Part shown: positions 44,022-53,010 of the stretch, one piece after another
How the letters are laid out: each line of letters begins with the position of its first letter
Position numbering within the stretch: position 1 is the stretch's first letter
Assembly: GCA_902778175.1 (NCBI GenBank)
Contig: CACYWT010000003.1
Location: forward strand, 1-64,000
DNA length: 64,000 nucleotides
Reading direction: 5' to 3'
Source: an uncultured Ruminococcus sp.
GTDB lineage: Bacteria; Bacillota; Clostridia; Oscillospirales; Acutalibacteraceae
The notes under the pieces: model-generated
Databases searched by the model: none
What the model was told of the DNA's origin: nothing
The model's input: the letters and a program-made list of their open reading frames with translations, nothing else
Translations under genes and position numbers: made by a program

Positions 44022-45913
44022 TGACTCTTGAAGAACTTAATAAGATCAAAAAAGAAAACGAAGAGCTCGTTATGGTCAGAAAGGTCGTAAAGGAGCAGGG
44101 CGAGGAAATGGCTAAACATACCGGCTATCGCAAGCAGGTTCTTGTTTGCGGCGGTACAGGCTGTACTTCCTCAGGCAGCAAAAAGGTTCTTGCTGCTCTT
44201 GATAAAGCTTTGAAAGAAAACGGTCTTGAAGATGAGATCCTCGTAGTAAGAACCGGTTGTTTCGGTCTTTGCTCACTTGGTCCGATCATGATCGTATATC
44301 CCGAAGGCTGTTTCTATGCACAGGCTACACCGGAAGGAGTAGAGCGCATAGTCAAGGAACACCTCAAGGAAGGCAATATCGTAAAGGATCTCCTTTACAA
44401 GGAAACCGTACATGAAGACGGTTCTATAATTTCTCTTTCAGAAACAAACTTCTATAAGAAGCAGATGAGAATCGCTCTGAGAAACTGCGGCGTTATCGAC
44501 CCTGAGAATATCAAGGAATATATCGCTCTCGACGGTTATCAGGCACTCTATAAGGCTCTCACCACAATGACTCCCGACGAGGTTATCCAGGAGGTTCTGG
44601 ATTCAGGTCTTCGCGGAAGAGGCGGCGGCGGATTCCCGACCGGCAGAAAGTGGATGTTTGCAAAGGCATCACCCGGAGATATCAAGTATGTTGCTTGTAA
44701 TGCCGACGAAGGCGACCCGGGCGCATTCATGGACCGTTCCATTCTTGAAGGCGATCCGCAGTGTATCATCGAGGCTATGGCTATCGCAGGTTATGCAATA
44801 GGCGCACATAAGGGCTTCGTATATGTTCGTGCTGAGTATCCGATCGCAGTTGAAAGACTTCGTATCGCTATCAAGCAGGCAAGAGAATACGGCTTCCTCG
44901 GTGAGAATATCCTCGGCACAGGTTTCGATTTTGATATGGAGATCCGTCTTGGCGCAGGCGCATTCGTATGCGGCGAAGAAACAGCTCTTATGACTTCGAT
45001 CGAAGGCAACAGAGGTGAGCCTCGTCCTCGTCCTCCGTTCCCTGCAATCAAGGGTCTGTTTGAAAAGCCCACAGTACTCAACAATGTTGAAACTTATGCT
45101 AATATTGCCCAGATCATCTATAAGGGCAGCAAGTGGTATTCATCTATCGGTACTGAAAAGAGCAGAGGTACTAAGGTATTTGCTCTCGGCGGCAAGATCA
45201 CAAACGTAGGTCTTGTTGAGATCCCGATGGGTACTACGCTCCGTGAGATCATCGAAGAGATCGGCGGCGGTATCCCGAACGGCAAGAAGTTCAAGGCAGC
45301 TCAGACCGGCGGTCCTTCCGGCGGATGTATTCCTGCTGAGCATATAGATACTCCGATCGACTATGACGGACTTATCGCTATCGGATCCATGATGGGTTCC
45401 GGCGGTATGATCATTCTCGATGAAGATACCTGTATGGTAGATATCGCAAAATTCTATCTTGAGTTTACAGTTGATGAGAGCTGCGGTAAGTGTACTCCGT
45501 GCCGTGTAGGTACAAGAAGACTTCTCCAGTATCTTGACAAGATCACTCAGGGTAAGGGCGAGATGGAAGACCTCGAAAAGATCGAGGAGCTTGCTACACA
45601 TATGCAGAAATCATCTCTCTGCGCACTTGGTCAGACTGCGCCTAACCCGATCCTTTCAACCGTTAAATTCTTCAGAGATGAATATCTAGCTCATATTCAG
45701 GATAAGACCTGTCCTGCAGGCGTATGTAAATCCCTTATCCGCTATGAGATTATTGCAGATAAATGTAAGGGATGTACTCTTTGCGCAAGGAACTGTCCTG
45801 TCAAGGCAATTACAGGAACCGTTAAACAGCCTCACGTTATTGATCCGGAAAAATGTATTAAGTGCGGCGTCTGCATGAGCAACTGTAAGTTCGGCGCTAT
45901 TGTAACGAAATAA
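44021..45913 (+). CDS. hydB: Electron-bifurcating hydrogenase subunit, NuoF-like (HydB/HndC type)
   Basis: The FMN- and NAD(H)-binding subunit, where bifurcation is thought to occur. The N-terminal [2Fe-2S] thioredoxin-like domain has CGGTGCTSSG and RTGCFGLCSLGP; the flavin/NADH core has GLRGRGGGGFPTGRKW and NADEGDPGAFMDRS; the [4Fe-4S] site is in ESCGKCTPCRVGTRR with SSLCALGQTAPNP. The C-terminus adds two ferredoxin motifs, CKGCTLCARNCP and CIKCGVCMSNCK. 630 residues is typical of HydB. Confidence 0.95.
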   Translation: MTLEELNKIKKENEELVMVRKVVKEQGEEMAKHTGYRKQVLVCGGTGCTSSGSKKVLAALDKALKENGLEDEILVVRTGCFGLCSLGPIMIVYPEGCFYAQATPEGVERIVKEHLKEGNIVKDLLYKETVHEDGSIISLSETNFYKKQMRIALRNCGVIDPENIKEYIALDGYQALYKALTTMTPDEVIQEVLDSGLRGRGGGGFPTGRKWMFAKASPGDIKYVACNADEGDPGAFMDRSILEGDPQCIIEAMAIAGYAIGAHKGFVYVRAEYPIAVERLRIAIKQAREYGFLGENILGTGFDFDMEIRLGAGAFVCGEETALMTSIEGNRGEPRPRPPFPAIKGLFEKPTVLNNVETYANIAQIIYKGSKWYSSIGTEKSRGTKVFALGGKITNVGLVEIPMGTTLREIIEEIGGGIPNGKKFKAAQTGGPSGGCIPAEHIDTPIDYDGLIAIGSMMGSGGMIILDEDTCMVDIAKFYLEFTVDESCGKCTPCRVGTRRLLQYLDKITQGKGEMEDLEKIEELATHMQKSSLCALGQTAPNPILSTVKFFRDEYLAHIQDKTCPAGVCKSLIRYEIIADKCKGCTLCARNCPVKAITGTVKQPHVIDPEKCIKCGVCMSNCKFGAIVTK

Positions 45914-45928
45914 GGAGGGGTATGATTC

Positions 45929-47692
45929 ATGGAAACAGTACATCTGAAAATAAATAATATCCCTGTTGAAGTGCCAAAGGGTTATACTATTCTGCAGGCT
46001 GCTAAACAGGCAAATATCGAAATACCGACATTGTGCTACCTGAAGGATATCAACTGCATAGGTGCCTGTCGTGTATGTATGGTCGAAGCAAAGATGAACG
46101 GCAGACCCATGAGAGGTCTCCTCGCTGCCTGCGTATATCCGGCAGAAGAGGGTCTGGAGGTATTTACAAATACTCCTGCCGTTATCAAGTCAAGAAAGAC
46201 AACGATCGAGCTTCTTCTTTCTACTCACCACAAGAAATGTCTTTCCTGCGTCCGCAATAACAACTGCGAGCTGCAGAAGCTGGCTCTTGAATATGGCGTA
46301 GATGAGGATCGCTTTACATCTGAAGAGCCGATCTATGAGATCGACGAACAGTCACCCTATATTGTTCGTGATAACAATAAGTGCGTAAACTGTATGCGCT
46401 GCGTAGCTGCCTGTAAGAATGTACAGACAGTATCCGTTATCGGCGCTATCAGAAGAGGTTATCAGGTTCATGTCGGCAGTCCGTTCGACAAGAGCCTCAA
46501 TGATTCTCCCTGCGTAGGCTGCGGTCAGTGTATCGTAAGCTGCCCGGTAGGCGCTCTTACCGAAAAATCACAGGAAGACAAGGTATGGGATGCTATCAAT
46601 GATCCTGAGAAGGAAGTTATCTTCTTCACAGCTCCGTCTATCAAGGCTACACTCGGCGAAAGCTTCGGTATGCCTATCGGTACTAATGTAGAGAGCAAGA
46701 TGCCTGCTGCTATCCGTCGTCTTGGCGAAGGCGTAAAGGTATTTAATATGGACTTCACTGCTGACCTTACAATTCTTGAGGAAGCTAATGAGCTTATCCA
46801 GAGAGTTCAGAACGGCGGCACACTTCCGATGTTCACATCATGCTGCCCCGGTTGGGTCAAGTTTGTTGAGCATTATTATCCGGAATTTATTCCGAACCTT
46901 TCAACCTGTAAATCACCGCAGGCTATGTTCGGTGCAGTTCTCAAGGGCTATTATGCTCAGAAGAACGGTATCGACCCCAACAAGATCTTTGTTGTCAGCG
47001 TAATTCCCTGCACAGCCAAGAAGTTTGAATGTACTCGTCCGCAGCTCCGCTCCGGCGACGGTGACTATGATGATGTTGATATCGCTCTTACAACAAGAGA
47101 ACTTGCAAGAATGATAAAGAGAGCTCATATTGATTTTGCTGATCTTCCTGATGAGGATTATGATCTGCCCTTCAATAAGGCATCGGGCGGCGGCGTTATC
47201 TTCGGCGCTACCGGCGGTGTTCTTGAGGCTGCTCTCAGAACTGCTGCAAGGACACTTGACGGCGAATTCAAGAAAGTTGATTTTGAAGAAGTCAGAGGTC
47301 CTGAGGCTATCCGTGAGGTCACCTATGAGGTAGCAGGAATAAAGATCAATGTTGCTGTTACTTCCGGTCTTGGAAATGCCCGCAAGCTCCTTGAGAAGAT
47401 CAAGGCAGGCGAGGCTGATTACCAGATGGTAGAGATCATGGCTTGTCCCGGCGGTTGTATCAACGGCGGCGGTCAGCCCTATCAGAGCGACAGCGTCCGT
47501 AACTATGTTGATTATAAGGCTCTGCGTTCCAAGGCTCTTTATGATCAGGATCTGAACTGCGAATTCAGATGCAGTGATGAAAGCCCGATCATCAAGATGA
47601 TCTATGATGATTACTTTGAGGCTCCTGGCAAGGAGAAGGCTCACAAGTATCTCCATACATCATATGTAGCAAGAGGAAATAAGATGTCCTGA
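45929..47692 (+). CDS. hydA: [FeFe]-hydrogenase catalytic subunit HydA (HydA/HndD type)
   Basis: Catalyses H2 formation or uptake. N-terminal [2Fe-2S] domain (CYLKDINCIGACRVC), a His-Cys [4Fe-4S] site (THHKKCLSCVRNNNCELQ), two ferredoxin motifs (CVNCMRCVAACK, CVGCGQCIVSCP), then the H-cluster domain: FTSCCPGWVKF (Cys305, Cys306), SVIPCTAKKFE (Cys361) and EIMACPGGCINGGGQP. The second motif has Ile359 where Met is usual. 587 residues, no extra C-terminal cluster domain. It ends an operon with the NuoE- and NuoF-like subunits. The AAGGAGG site is 10 nt before ATG. A strong terminator follows. Confidence 0.96.
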   Translation: METVHLKINNIPVEVPKGYTILQAAKQANIEIPTLCYLKDINCIGACRVCMVEAKMNGRPMRGLLAACVYPAEEGLEVFTNTPAVIKSRKTTIELLLSTHHKKCLSCVRNNNCELQKLALEYGVDEDRFTSEEPIYEIDEQSPYIVRDNNKCVNCMRCVAACKNVQTVSVIGAIRRGYQVHVGSPFDKSLNDSPCVGCGQCIVSCPVGALTEKSQEDKVWDAINDPEKEVIFFTAPSIKATLGESFGMPIGTNVESKMPAAIRRLGEGVKVFNMDFTADLTILEEANELIQRVQNGGTLPMFTSCCPGWVKFVEHYYPEFIPNLSTCKSPQAMFGAVLKGYYAQKNGIDPNKIFVVSVIPCTAKKFECTRPQLRSGDGDYDDVDIALTTRELARMIKRAHIDFADLPDEDYDLPFNKASGGGVIFGATGGVLEAALRTAARTLDGEFKKVDFEEVRGPEAIREVTYEVAGIKINVAVTSGLGNARKLLEKIKAGEADYQMVEIMACPGGCINGGGQPYQSDSVRNYVDYKALRSKALYDQDLNCEFRCSDESPIIKMIYDDYFEAPGKEKAHKYLHTSYVARGNKMS

Positions 47693-47723
47693 TAATAATG
47701 ATGATCTGATATCTCATTTTTAT

Positions 47724-47766
47724 ATCAGACCGGTATTCGTTTTCGGATATCGGTCTGATTTTTTTA
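47724..47766 (+). terminator. Terminator of the hydrogenase operon
   Basis: Stem of about 13-15 bp (9-bp core 47724-47732 with 47751-47759, extended inward) followed by seven T. It starts 31 nt after the hydA stop. Confidence 0.9.
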
Positions 47767-47827
47767 TTATAAATAGTCATATAATACAAAAATAATTCCA
47801 TATAGGAACATTAAATCGTTAATCATG

Positions 47828-47836
47828 TGATATAAT
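47828..47836 (+). promoter_or_regulatory. Possible extended -10 promoter of the SCP2-like gene
   Basis: TGATATAAT matches an extended -10 element. No good -35 is seen at the right distance. It lies 60 bp before the SCP2-like start. Confidence 0.45.
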
Positions 47837-47895
47837 TTCTTTGTATGATTAATTGGAGTACTGTGTGAAACATTTCCGTTAAAGGGTGTATGTAA

Positions 47896-48219
47896 TTGCT
47901 GGATTTTAATTCTTGTTATTCGGTTGTACAGAATGTTTTTTTTGAACGCGATCTCTCTGCGCTTGAAAATGATTTTACAGTTCTGCTGACCATAACCGGG
48001 GCAGACGGGGGATATATATTTCTGTCATATTCAGGTGGTCTGAAATATATTGAACCGTATTCTCATACCGAAGCGGATATTTTCCTTACTTTGTCTATGG
48101 AAACAATGGAACATATACTTGACGGCACACTTGAAGCGTTTAAAGCCTTTACGACAGGACAGCTTCAGGCAAAAGGAAATGTCGCTCTTGCGATGTCAGT
48201 CTATAATACTCTTAAATAA
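47896..48219 (+). CDS. SCP2 sterol-binding-like domain protein
   Basis: A 107-residue single-domain protein. The second half, LTLSMETMEHILDGTLEAF then KAFTTGQLQAKGNVALAMSV, matches the SCP2 lipid-binding fold. The likely start is TTG 47896 after GGGTG; no ATG in frame fits. Single SCP2 proteins are thought to bind lipids or hydrophobic ligands; the ligand is unknown. It precedes glgB by 94 nt and may be co-transcribed. Confidence 0.75.
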   Translation: MLDFNSCYSVVQNVFFERDLSALENDFTVLLTITGADGGYIFLSYSGGLKYIEPYSHTEADIFLTLSMETMEHILDGTLEAFKAFTTGQLQAKGNVALAMSVYNTLK

Positions 48220-48313
48220 GTGTATAGACAATTGAACGGATATGTCTAATGACAACAATACTGCAGTGCTTTACAATTAAACTATAACAGACTAAAGCTT
48301 AGGAGATGATCAA

Positions 48314-50233
48314 ATGGCAGGTTTCTCGATGGACGAATATTACCAGGGTATAAGCAGTAATTCTTATCAGTATTTTGGTGCTCACCCTGTTTCCGATGAT
48401 GATAACGGAATAATGTTCCGCGTATACGCGCCTGCAGCACATGGTGTTGATGTTGTCGGAGAATTCAATGGCTGGAACGGCGGATATCATCCTATGAACC
48501 GCTTACCTAACGGTGTATTTGAGCTGATGATCCCGGATGCAAGAGTCGGACAGCTCTATAAATTCAGAGTTTATCAGCAGGGTCTTCCTTACGGCGGATT
48601 TGTTGATAAATCCGACCCCTATGCATTCCATAGTGAACTTCGTCCGAATACCGCATCCATAATCACCAGAATTGCTCCGGAAAAAGTTTTCCATGATGAA
48701 AAATGGATGAAATCCAGAAGTAAATGCTATGATAAGCCTCTTAATATTTATGAGATGCATATGGGCTCATGGAAAAAGCCTGAGGGTAAAAGCGAATATG
48801 ACGGCGGCGCACAGTGGTTCCGCTATGATGAAGTTGCTGATGATCTTATCAAATATGTAAAAGAGAATAATTTTACACATATTGAGGTAATGCCTCTTGC
48901 AGAATTTCCGTTTGACGGTTCATGGGGCTATCAGGCAGCACAGTATTACAGCGCAACTTCCCGTTACGGAACACCCGAACAGCTGATGACCTTTGTTGAC
49001 AGATGCCATCAGGCAGGAATTGGCGTAATTATAGATTTTGCATTTGTTCATTTCGTAAGGGATAATTATTCTCTTGCAAAATTCGACGGGACCGATCTTT
49101 ATGAGTATCCGCCTTCAGACGTAAATCAGAGTGAATGGGGAACATATAACTTCAATGTTTCAAAGGGCGAAGTTCAGAGCTTCCTTATTTCCTGCGCTGC
49201 TTTCTGGCTTTACGCTTACCATTTTGACGGTATCCGAATGGATGCGATCAATAACGGAATATACTGGATGGGTAATAAGGACAGAGGCGTCAATGACAGA
49301 TCTGTTGAGTTTTTCAAGAAAATGAATGTTACCCTTAATAAGCGTTTCAAGAATATCATGCTTATCGCAGAAGATTCCTCCGATTATCCCGGCGTTACAA
49401 AAGCTGTTGAAGAAGGCGGTCTTGGCTTTGACTACAAATGGGATATGGGCTGGATGAACGATACGCTTGAATATATGAAGATCGACCCGCTGTTCAGAAT
49501 GGGCAGCCATAATAAGGTGAACTGGTCGATGGCATATTTCTATTATGAGAGATTCATAATGCCGTTTTCACATGACGAGGTTGTACACGGAAAAGCAACG
49601 ATCGTACAGAAGATGTGGGGCGGAGATTATGCAAATAAATTCGCTCAGGCAAGAACTCTTTATGCATATATGTTTACTCATCCCGGAAAGACTCTTAACT
49701 TTATGGGCAACGAGCTTGGTATGTTCAGAGAATGGGATGAAACAAAGGAACTTGATTGGTTCCTTATCAAGGATTATGAGATGCACCGCTGCTTCCATCG
49801 CTTCTTCCGTGAGCTTGGCGCGCTGACAACACAGAATTCCGCATTCTATGAAAAGGATTACGATCCGGAAGGATTCCGCTGGATCAATGCAGATGATGCA
49901 GACCATAATGTATATTCATATTACAGAATTTCCAATAAGCAAAAGTATGTTATAGTTTGCAATATGTCCCCTGTACAAAGGGATAATTATAAGATCGGAC
50001 TTATGGGCGGATGTACTCTCACAGAGGTATTGAACACTGATTATGAGATCTACGGCGGTAAGGGCATTACAAATGCCGAGCCTATCAAATCACAGCCGGT
50101 TCCCTGCTGTCAGTGGGAACATTCGGCTGACATCAGACTTGCTCCGTTCGGAACTGCTATATTTGCAGTGAAAGATGATCCTAAACCTAAGACACCAAAA
50201 ACAAAAACAACAAAAACAGAAAAAACTAAATAA
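48314..50233 (+). CDS. glgB: 1,4-alpha-glucan branching enzyme (GlgB)
   Basis: Makes alpha-1,6 branches in glycogen. An N-terminal CBM48 domain (about 20-120) is followed by the GH13 barrel: MGSWKKPEGKSEYDG, MPLAEFPFDGSWGYQ, the nucleophile Asp in FDGIRMDAINNGIY, the acid/base Glu in LIAEDSSDYPG and the third acid in PFSHDEVVHG. The C-terminal beta domain ends in a Lys/Thr/Pro-rich tail of about 15 residues. 639 residues fits the family. No other glg genes are nearby. Confidence 0.95.
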   Translation: MAGFSMDEYYQGISSNSYQYFGAHPVSDDDNGIMFRVYAPAAHGVDVVGEFNGWNGGYHPMNRLPNGVFELMIPDARVGQLYKFRVYQQGLPYGGFVDKSDPYAFHSELRPNTASIITRIAPEKVFHDEKWMKSRSKCYDKPLNIYEMHMGSWKKPEGKSEYDGGAQWFRYDEVADDLIKYVKENNFTHIEVMPLAEFPFDGSWGYQAAQYYSATSRYGTPEQLMTFVDRCHQAGIGVIIDFAFVHFVRDNYSLAKFDGTDLYEYPPSDVNQSEWGTYNFNVSKGEVQSFLISCAAFWLYAYHFDGIRMDAINNGIYWMGNKDRGVNDRSVEFFKKMNVTLNKRFKNIMLIAEDSSDYPGVTKAVEEGGLGFDYKWDMGWMNDTLEYMKIDPLFRMGSHNKVNWSMAYFYYERFIMPFSHDEVVHGKATIVQKMWGGDYANKFAQARTLYAYMFTHPGKTLNFMGNELGMFREWDETKELDWFLIKDYEMHRCFHRFFRELGALTTQNSAFYEKDYDPEGFRWINADDADHNVYSYYRISNKQKYVIVCNMSPVQRDNYKIGLMGGCTLTEVLNTDYEIYGGKGITNAEPIKSQPVPCCQWEHSADIRLAPFGTAIFAVKDDPKPKTPKTKTTKTEKTK

Positions 50234-50244
50234 TCGAAATGACA

Positions 50245-50280
50245 AAGGCTGTATCGGTTTTTCCGGTACAGCTTTTTTTA
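50245..50280 (+). terminator. Terminator of glgB
   Basis: Stem of about 12 bp (core 50248-50257 with 50263-50272, one G-T pair) followed by seven T (50273-50279). Its 3' edge touches the stop codon of the convergent DUF4363 gene. Confidence 0.85.
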
Positions 50281-50658
50281 CATGATATTATTGATCGTAG
50301 GGTATTCGAGATTATTCAGTTTCTGGAGTAATATTACAGCTCTTTTACATTCCGTTCTGAACATTTCGTTATTATCCGATCTCAGGTATTCCTGCGCAAT
50401 ATTAAGTGTTTCATTGATCTGATCCACTCTGTCATGAGGCATAAACAGCAGCATAAGCTGTGATTTACTGTTCCATATATCCATAGCTTTGTCCATTGTT
50501 TCATCCGCATCAGCATTATTTTTTTCAAAGCTGTATTCAGCTGACTGCTCTATAAGCTCGCGGACTCTCTGCGCTGAGTTTGTATTTATATAAAAACCCG
50601 TTCCTACTAAAATAACTGTTATCAGACAAATGATATAAGTTGAAATGATCCTGTGCAT
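50278..50658 (-). CDS. DUF4363 family protein
   Basis: A 126-residue protein with one N-terminal membrane helix (about 5-25) and an extracytoplasmic helical part with many Glu, Asp and Asn; the ending RAVILLQKLNNLEYPTINNI is typical of DUF4363. The function is unknown. It starts directly after the DUF421 stop codon, so the two are an operon. This pair is often seen in spore formers, and here it diverges from the germination genes. Confidence 0.8.
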   Translation of the reverse strand: MHRIISTYIICLITVILVGTGFYINTNSAQRVRELIEQSAEYSFEKNNADADETMDKAMDIWNSKSQLMLLFMPHDRVDQINETLNIAQEYLRSDNNEMFRTECKRAVILLQKLNNLEYPTINNIM

Positions 50659-51333
50659 TTATCCGGACTCCTTTTTTATTATGGTATATCTTTTGCCTTT
50701 GTCAGCCGTCATGATAAAGATATCATTCAGTTTAACCTTTTCAAGCCTGAGGATCGATCTTAGCCACGATCTGCTCAGACCGCAGAAATTCATCGATGAT
50801 TCTGCAATTTCACCGTCACTGACTATAACGGCTTCCATTCCTCTCTGATCTCCTCTTACGCCGAGTTGCTTGACAGTAGCAGGCTCACATTCGGATTTTT
50901 TCATGATACTGATTTTTCCGTTTGTTTCCACAATAGCGTAATCTACATCTGACGGATGAAAAACATCTTTCTGCCGCAGTTCTTCAAAAAGATCCTCAGT
51001 ACTCATACGAAGCTCTTTCATAGCCTTCTGATCAATTTTTCCATGATCGATCACAATAACAGGTCTTCCGCAGATAAGGCTTCGGAATTTTGAATGTTTC
51101 AGCATCAGTAATGATATCAGTATTTCAAATATCACAAGTACGAAAATCGGGATAATACCGCTGAGGAGGGACTGATCTGTATTCTGCATCGGGATCGACG
51201 CGATATCCGACATCAGAAGAGTGACAACAAGCTCACTGGTCTGCAGTTCACTGATCTGTCTTTTTCCCATTATCCTGACAACAATAATAATAACAACATA
51301 AAGAATAACCGTTCTGATAACTGTTATGAGCAT
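50659..51333 (-). CDS. DUF421/YetF family membrane protein
   Basis: A 224-residue protein with three N-terminal membrane helices (about 4-24, 36-50, 58-80) and a cytoplasmic domain (about 85-224). Motifs MGKRQISELQTSELVVTLLM and PSDVDYAIVETNGKISIMK are DUF421/YetF marks. Family members in Bacillus affect spore properties, but the molecular role is not known. The gene lies head-to-head with gerA, with 138 bp between the two starts. Confidence 0.88.
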   Translation of the reverse strand: MLITVIRTVILYVVIIIVVRIMGKRQISELQTSELVVTLLMSDIASIPMQNTDQSLLSGIIPIFVLVIFEILISLLMLKHSKFRSLICGRPVIVIDHGKIDQKAMKELRMSTEDLFEELRQKDVFHPSDVDYAIVETNGKISIMKKSECEPATVKQLGVRGDQRGMEAVIVSDGEIAESSMNFCGLSRSWLRSILRLEKVKLNDIFIMTADKGKRYTIIKKESG

Positions 51334-51383
51334 TTTTTCACTTTCCTTTGCTGATCTGTTTTATGCAAAAACTTCATTGAATT

Positions 51384-51413
51384 TATTCTGCGCATATACG
51401 AAAAAAATATACA
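51384..51413 (-). promoter_or_regulatory. Candidate forespore (SigG-like) promoter for DUF421-DUF4363
   Basis: On the minus strand TGTATA (51408-51413), a 17-nt gap and CAGAATA (51384-51390) resemble the SigG/SigF pattern TGAATA/CATNNTA. The match is partial and AT-rich DNA gives chance hits. Included because the genes on both sides look spore-related. Confidence 0.3.
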
Positions 51414-51471
51414 GATAATGCATAATATTATTTTTCAGGATAAAAATATAAGGGTGCGGAGGGGATAAATA

Positions 51472-53010
51472 ATGTATGAATTTATACGGGAATTAAAAAA
51501 AATGTACGCTCCCGAAAAGAAAAGGGAGATACAGTCAAAGCCTCATGAAATAACACATTCGCTGAAATACAATATAGGATATATCAGACGCTTATTCAGA
51601 GATTCTCCCGATCTGACAATACATGAGATCAAGCTCAGCGGGACCGATGCCGCAGTAATATCTATAGATAATCTGATAAATAAGGATACGCTTGCTTTTT
51701 CTGTACTCAAGCCCGTTCTTTCGTATTCCTTCGGAAACGACCCGGAAGATAATCTCAATACGATCTGTGAAAAGGTATTGTATACTGATGATATTACGAA
51801 AATAACAACATTTGAGGAACTCAGCAGTTTTATTTTATCGGGCTTTTGCGTGATCGCAGTCGAAGGCGCAGCTGCAATGCTGTCGGTAGGAATACAGGGA
51901 TTCAAATCGAGAAGTATTTCCGAGCCTGAATCCGACGTGATACAGCGCGGATCAAAGGAAGGATTTGTCGAAGCTGTCCATACAAATATGTCAATGCTGC
52001 GCAGAAAAATGAAAACTCCCGGTCTTATACTTGAATTATCCTCTGTAGGCAGACTGAGCGGAACAGAGATATGTATATGTTACCTTGCCGACAGGGCGGA
52101 CAGGTCTATTGTCAAAGAACTGAAACGCCGTCTGAACAGTATTGATATTGACACTGTTCTTGCAGCAGGATATCTTGTTCCTTATATTGAGGATAATGAT
52201 GGTATTTCTCCGTTCAGCACCGTAGGAATAACCGAAAGACCGGATACTGTCTGCGGAAAGATCAGCGAGGGAAGGATCGCCGTTCTTATTGACGGAGTAC
52301 CTTCTGCGCTGATCGTACCATATCTTTTTGCCGAATACTTTCAGACGCTTGACGATTATTCAAACAGACCATATTTTGCCACATTTACAAGATGGCTGAA
52401 ATTCGCTGCATTTTTCATATCAATACTTCTGCCCGGATTATTTGTTGCGCTTTGTACCTTTGATCAGGAAATGTTTCCCTCGCTCATGCTGAATAAGATA
52501 GCGGGAGCGGTTGCATCGACGCCATTGTCGCTTATGGGCGAAATGATAATAATTCAGTTTATTTACGAAATAATGCGTGAATCCGGACTTCGTATGCCGC
52601 AGCCGCTCGGATATGCAGTGAGCATAGTAGGAGGTCTTGTAATAGGGGATACTGCTATAAATGCCGGGCTTATCGGAGCGCCTACACTTATGGCGGCGGC
52701 AATGGCGGCGATCTGTTCGTATGTAATACCGAATCTATATGCTCCGTCAGCAATACTTCGTTTTGCTTTTACAATAGCAGGAGGATTTTTCGGGATCTGG
52801 GGAATATCAATTCTTTTTTGTGCTGTATTTATAAATATATGCAGCAAAACAAGCTTCGGAATTCCATTTACTTCGCCGGTCACTCCGACAGGCTTTTCTT
52901 CATTCAGAGATGTATTTATCAGAGCCGGTTGGAAAGTGCTTGCCCGTAATCCAGCTAAAATTCAGAATATGCCCGGAACTTCCGCGCCCGGAGGTACAGA
53001 GAATGACTAA
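51472..53010 (+). CDS. Spore germination protein, GerA family (GerAA type)
   Basis: The A subunit of a germinant receptor in the inner spore membrane. The 512-residue protein has a large N-terminal cytoplasmic domain (about 1-290, with DAAVISIDNLINKD and PFSTVGITERPDTVCGK then EGRIAVLIDGVPSALIVPYLF), then five or six membrane helices (about 305-470) containing LGYAVSIVGGLVIGDTAI. A strong GGAGGGG site precedes the ATG. It overlaps the gerB-like gene by 8 nt. The germinant is not predictable. Confidence 0.9.
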   Translation: MYEFIRELKKMYAPEKKREIQSKPHEITHSLKYNIGYIRRLFRDSPDLTIHEIKLSGTDAAVISIDNLINKDTLAFSVLKPVLSYSFGNDPEDNLNTICEKVLYTDDITKITTFEELSSFILSGFCVIAVEGAAAMLSVGIQGFKSRSISEPESDVIQRGSKEGFVEAVHTNMSMLRRKMKTPGLILELSSVGRLSGTEICICYLADRADRSIVKELKRRLNSIDIDTVLAAGYLVPYIEDNDGISPFSTVGITERPDTVCGKISEGRIAVLIDGVPSALIVPYLFAEYFQTLDDYSNRPYFATFTRWLKFAAFFISILLPGLFVALCTFDQEMFPSLMLNKIAGAVASTPLSLMGEMIIIQFIYEIMRESGLRMPQPLGYAVSIVGGLVIGDTAINAGLIGAPTLMAAAMAAICSYVIPNLYAPSAILRFAFTIAGGFFGIWGISILFCAVFINICSKTSFGIPFTSPVTPTGFSSFRDVFIRAGWKVLARNPAKIQNMPGTSAPGGTEND

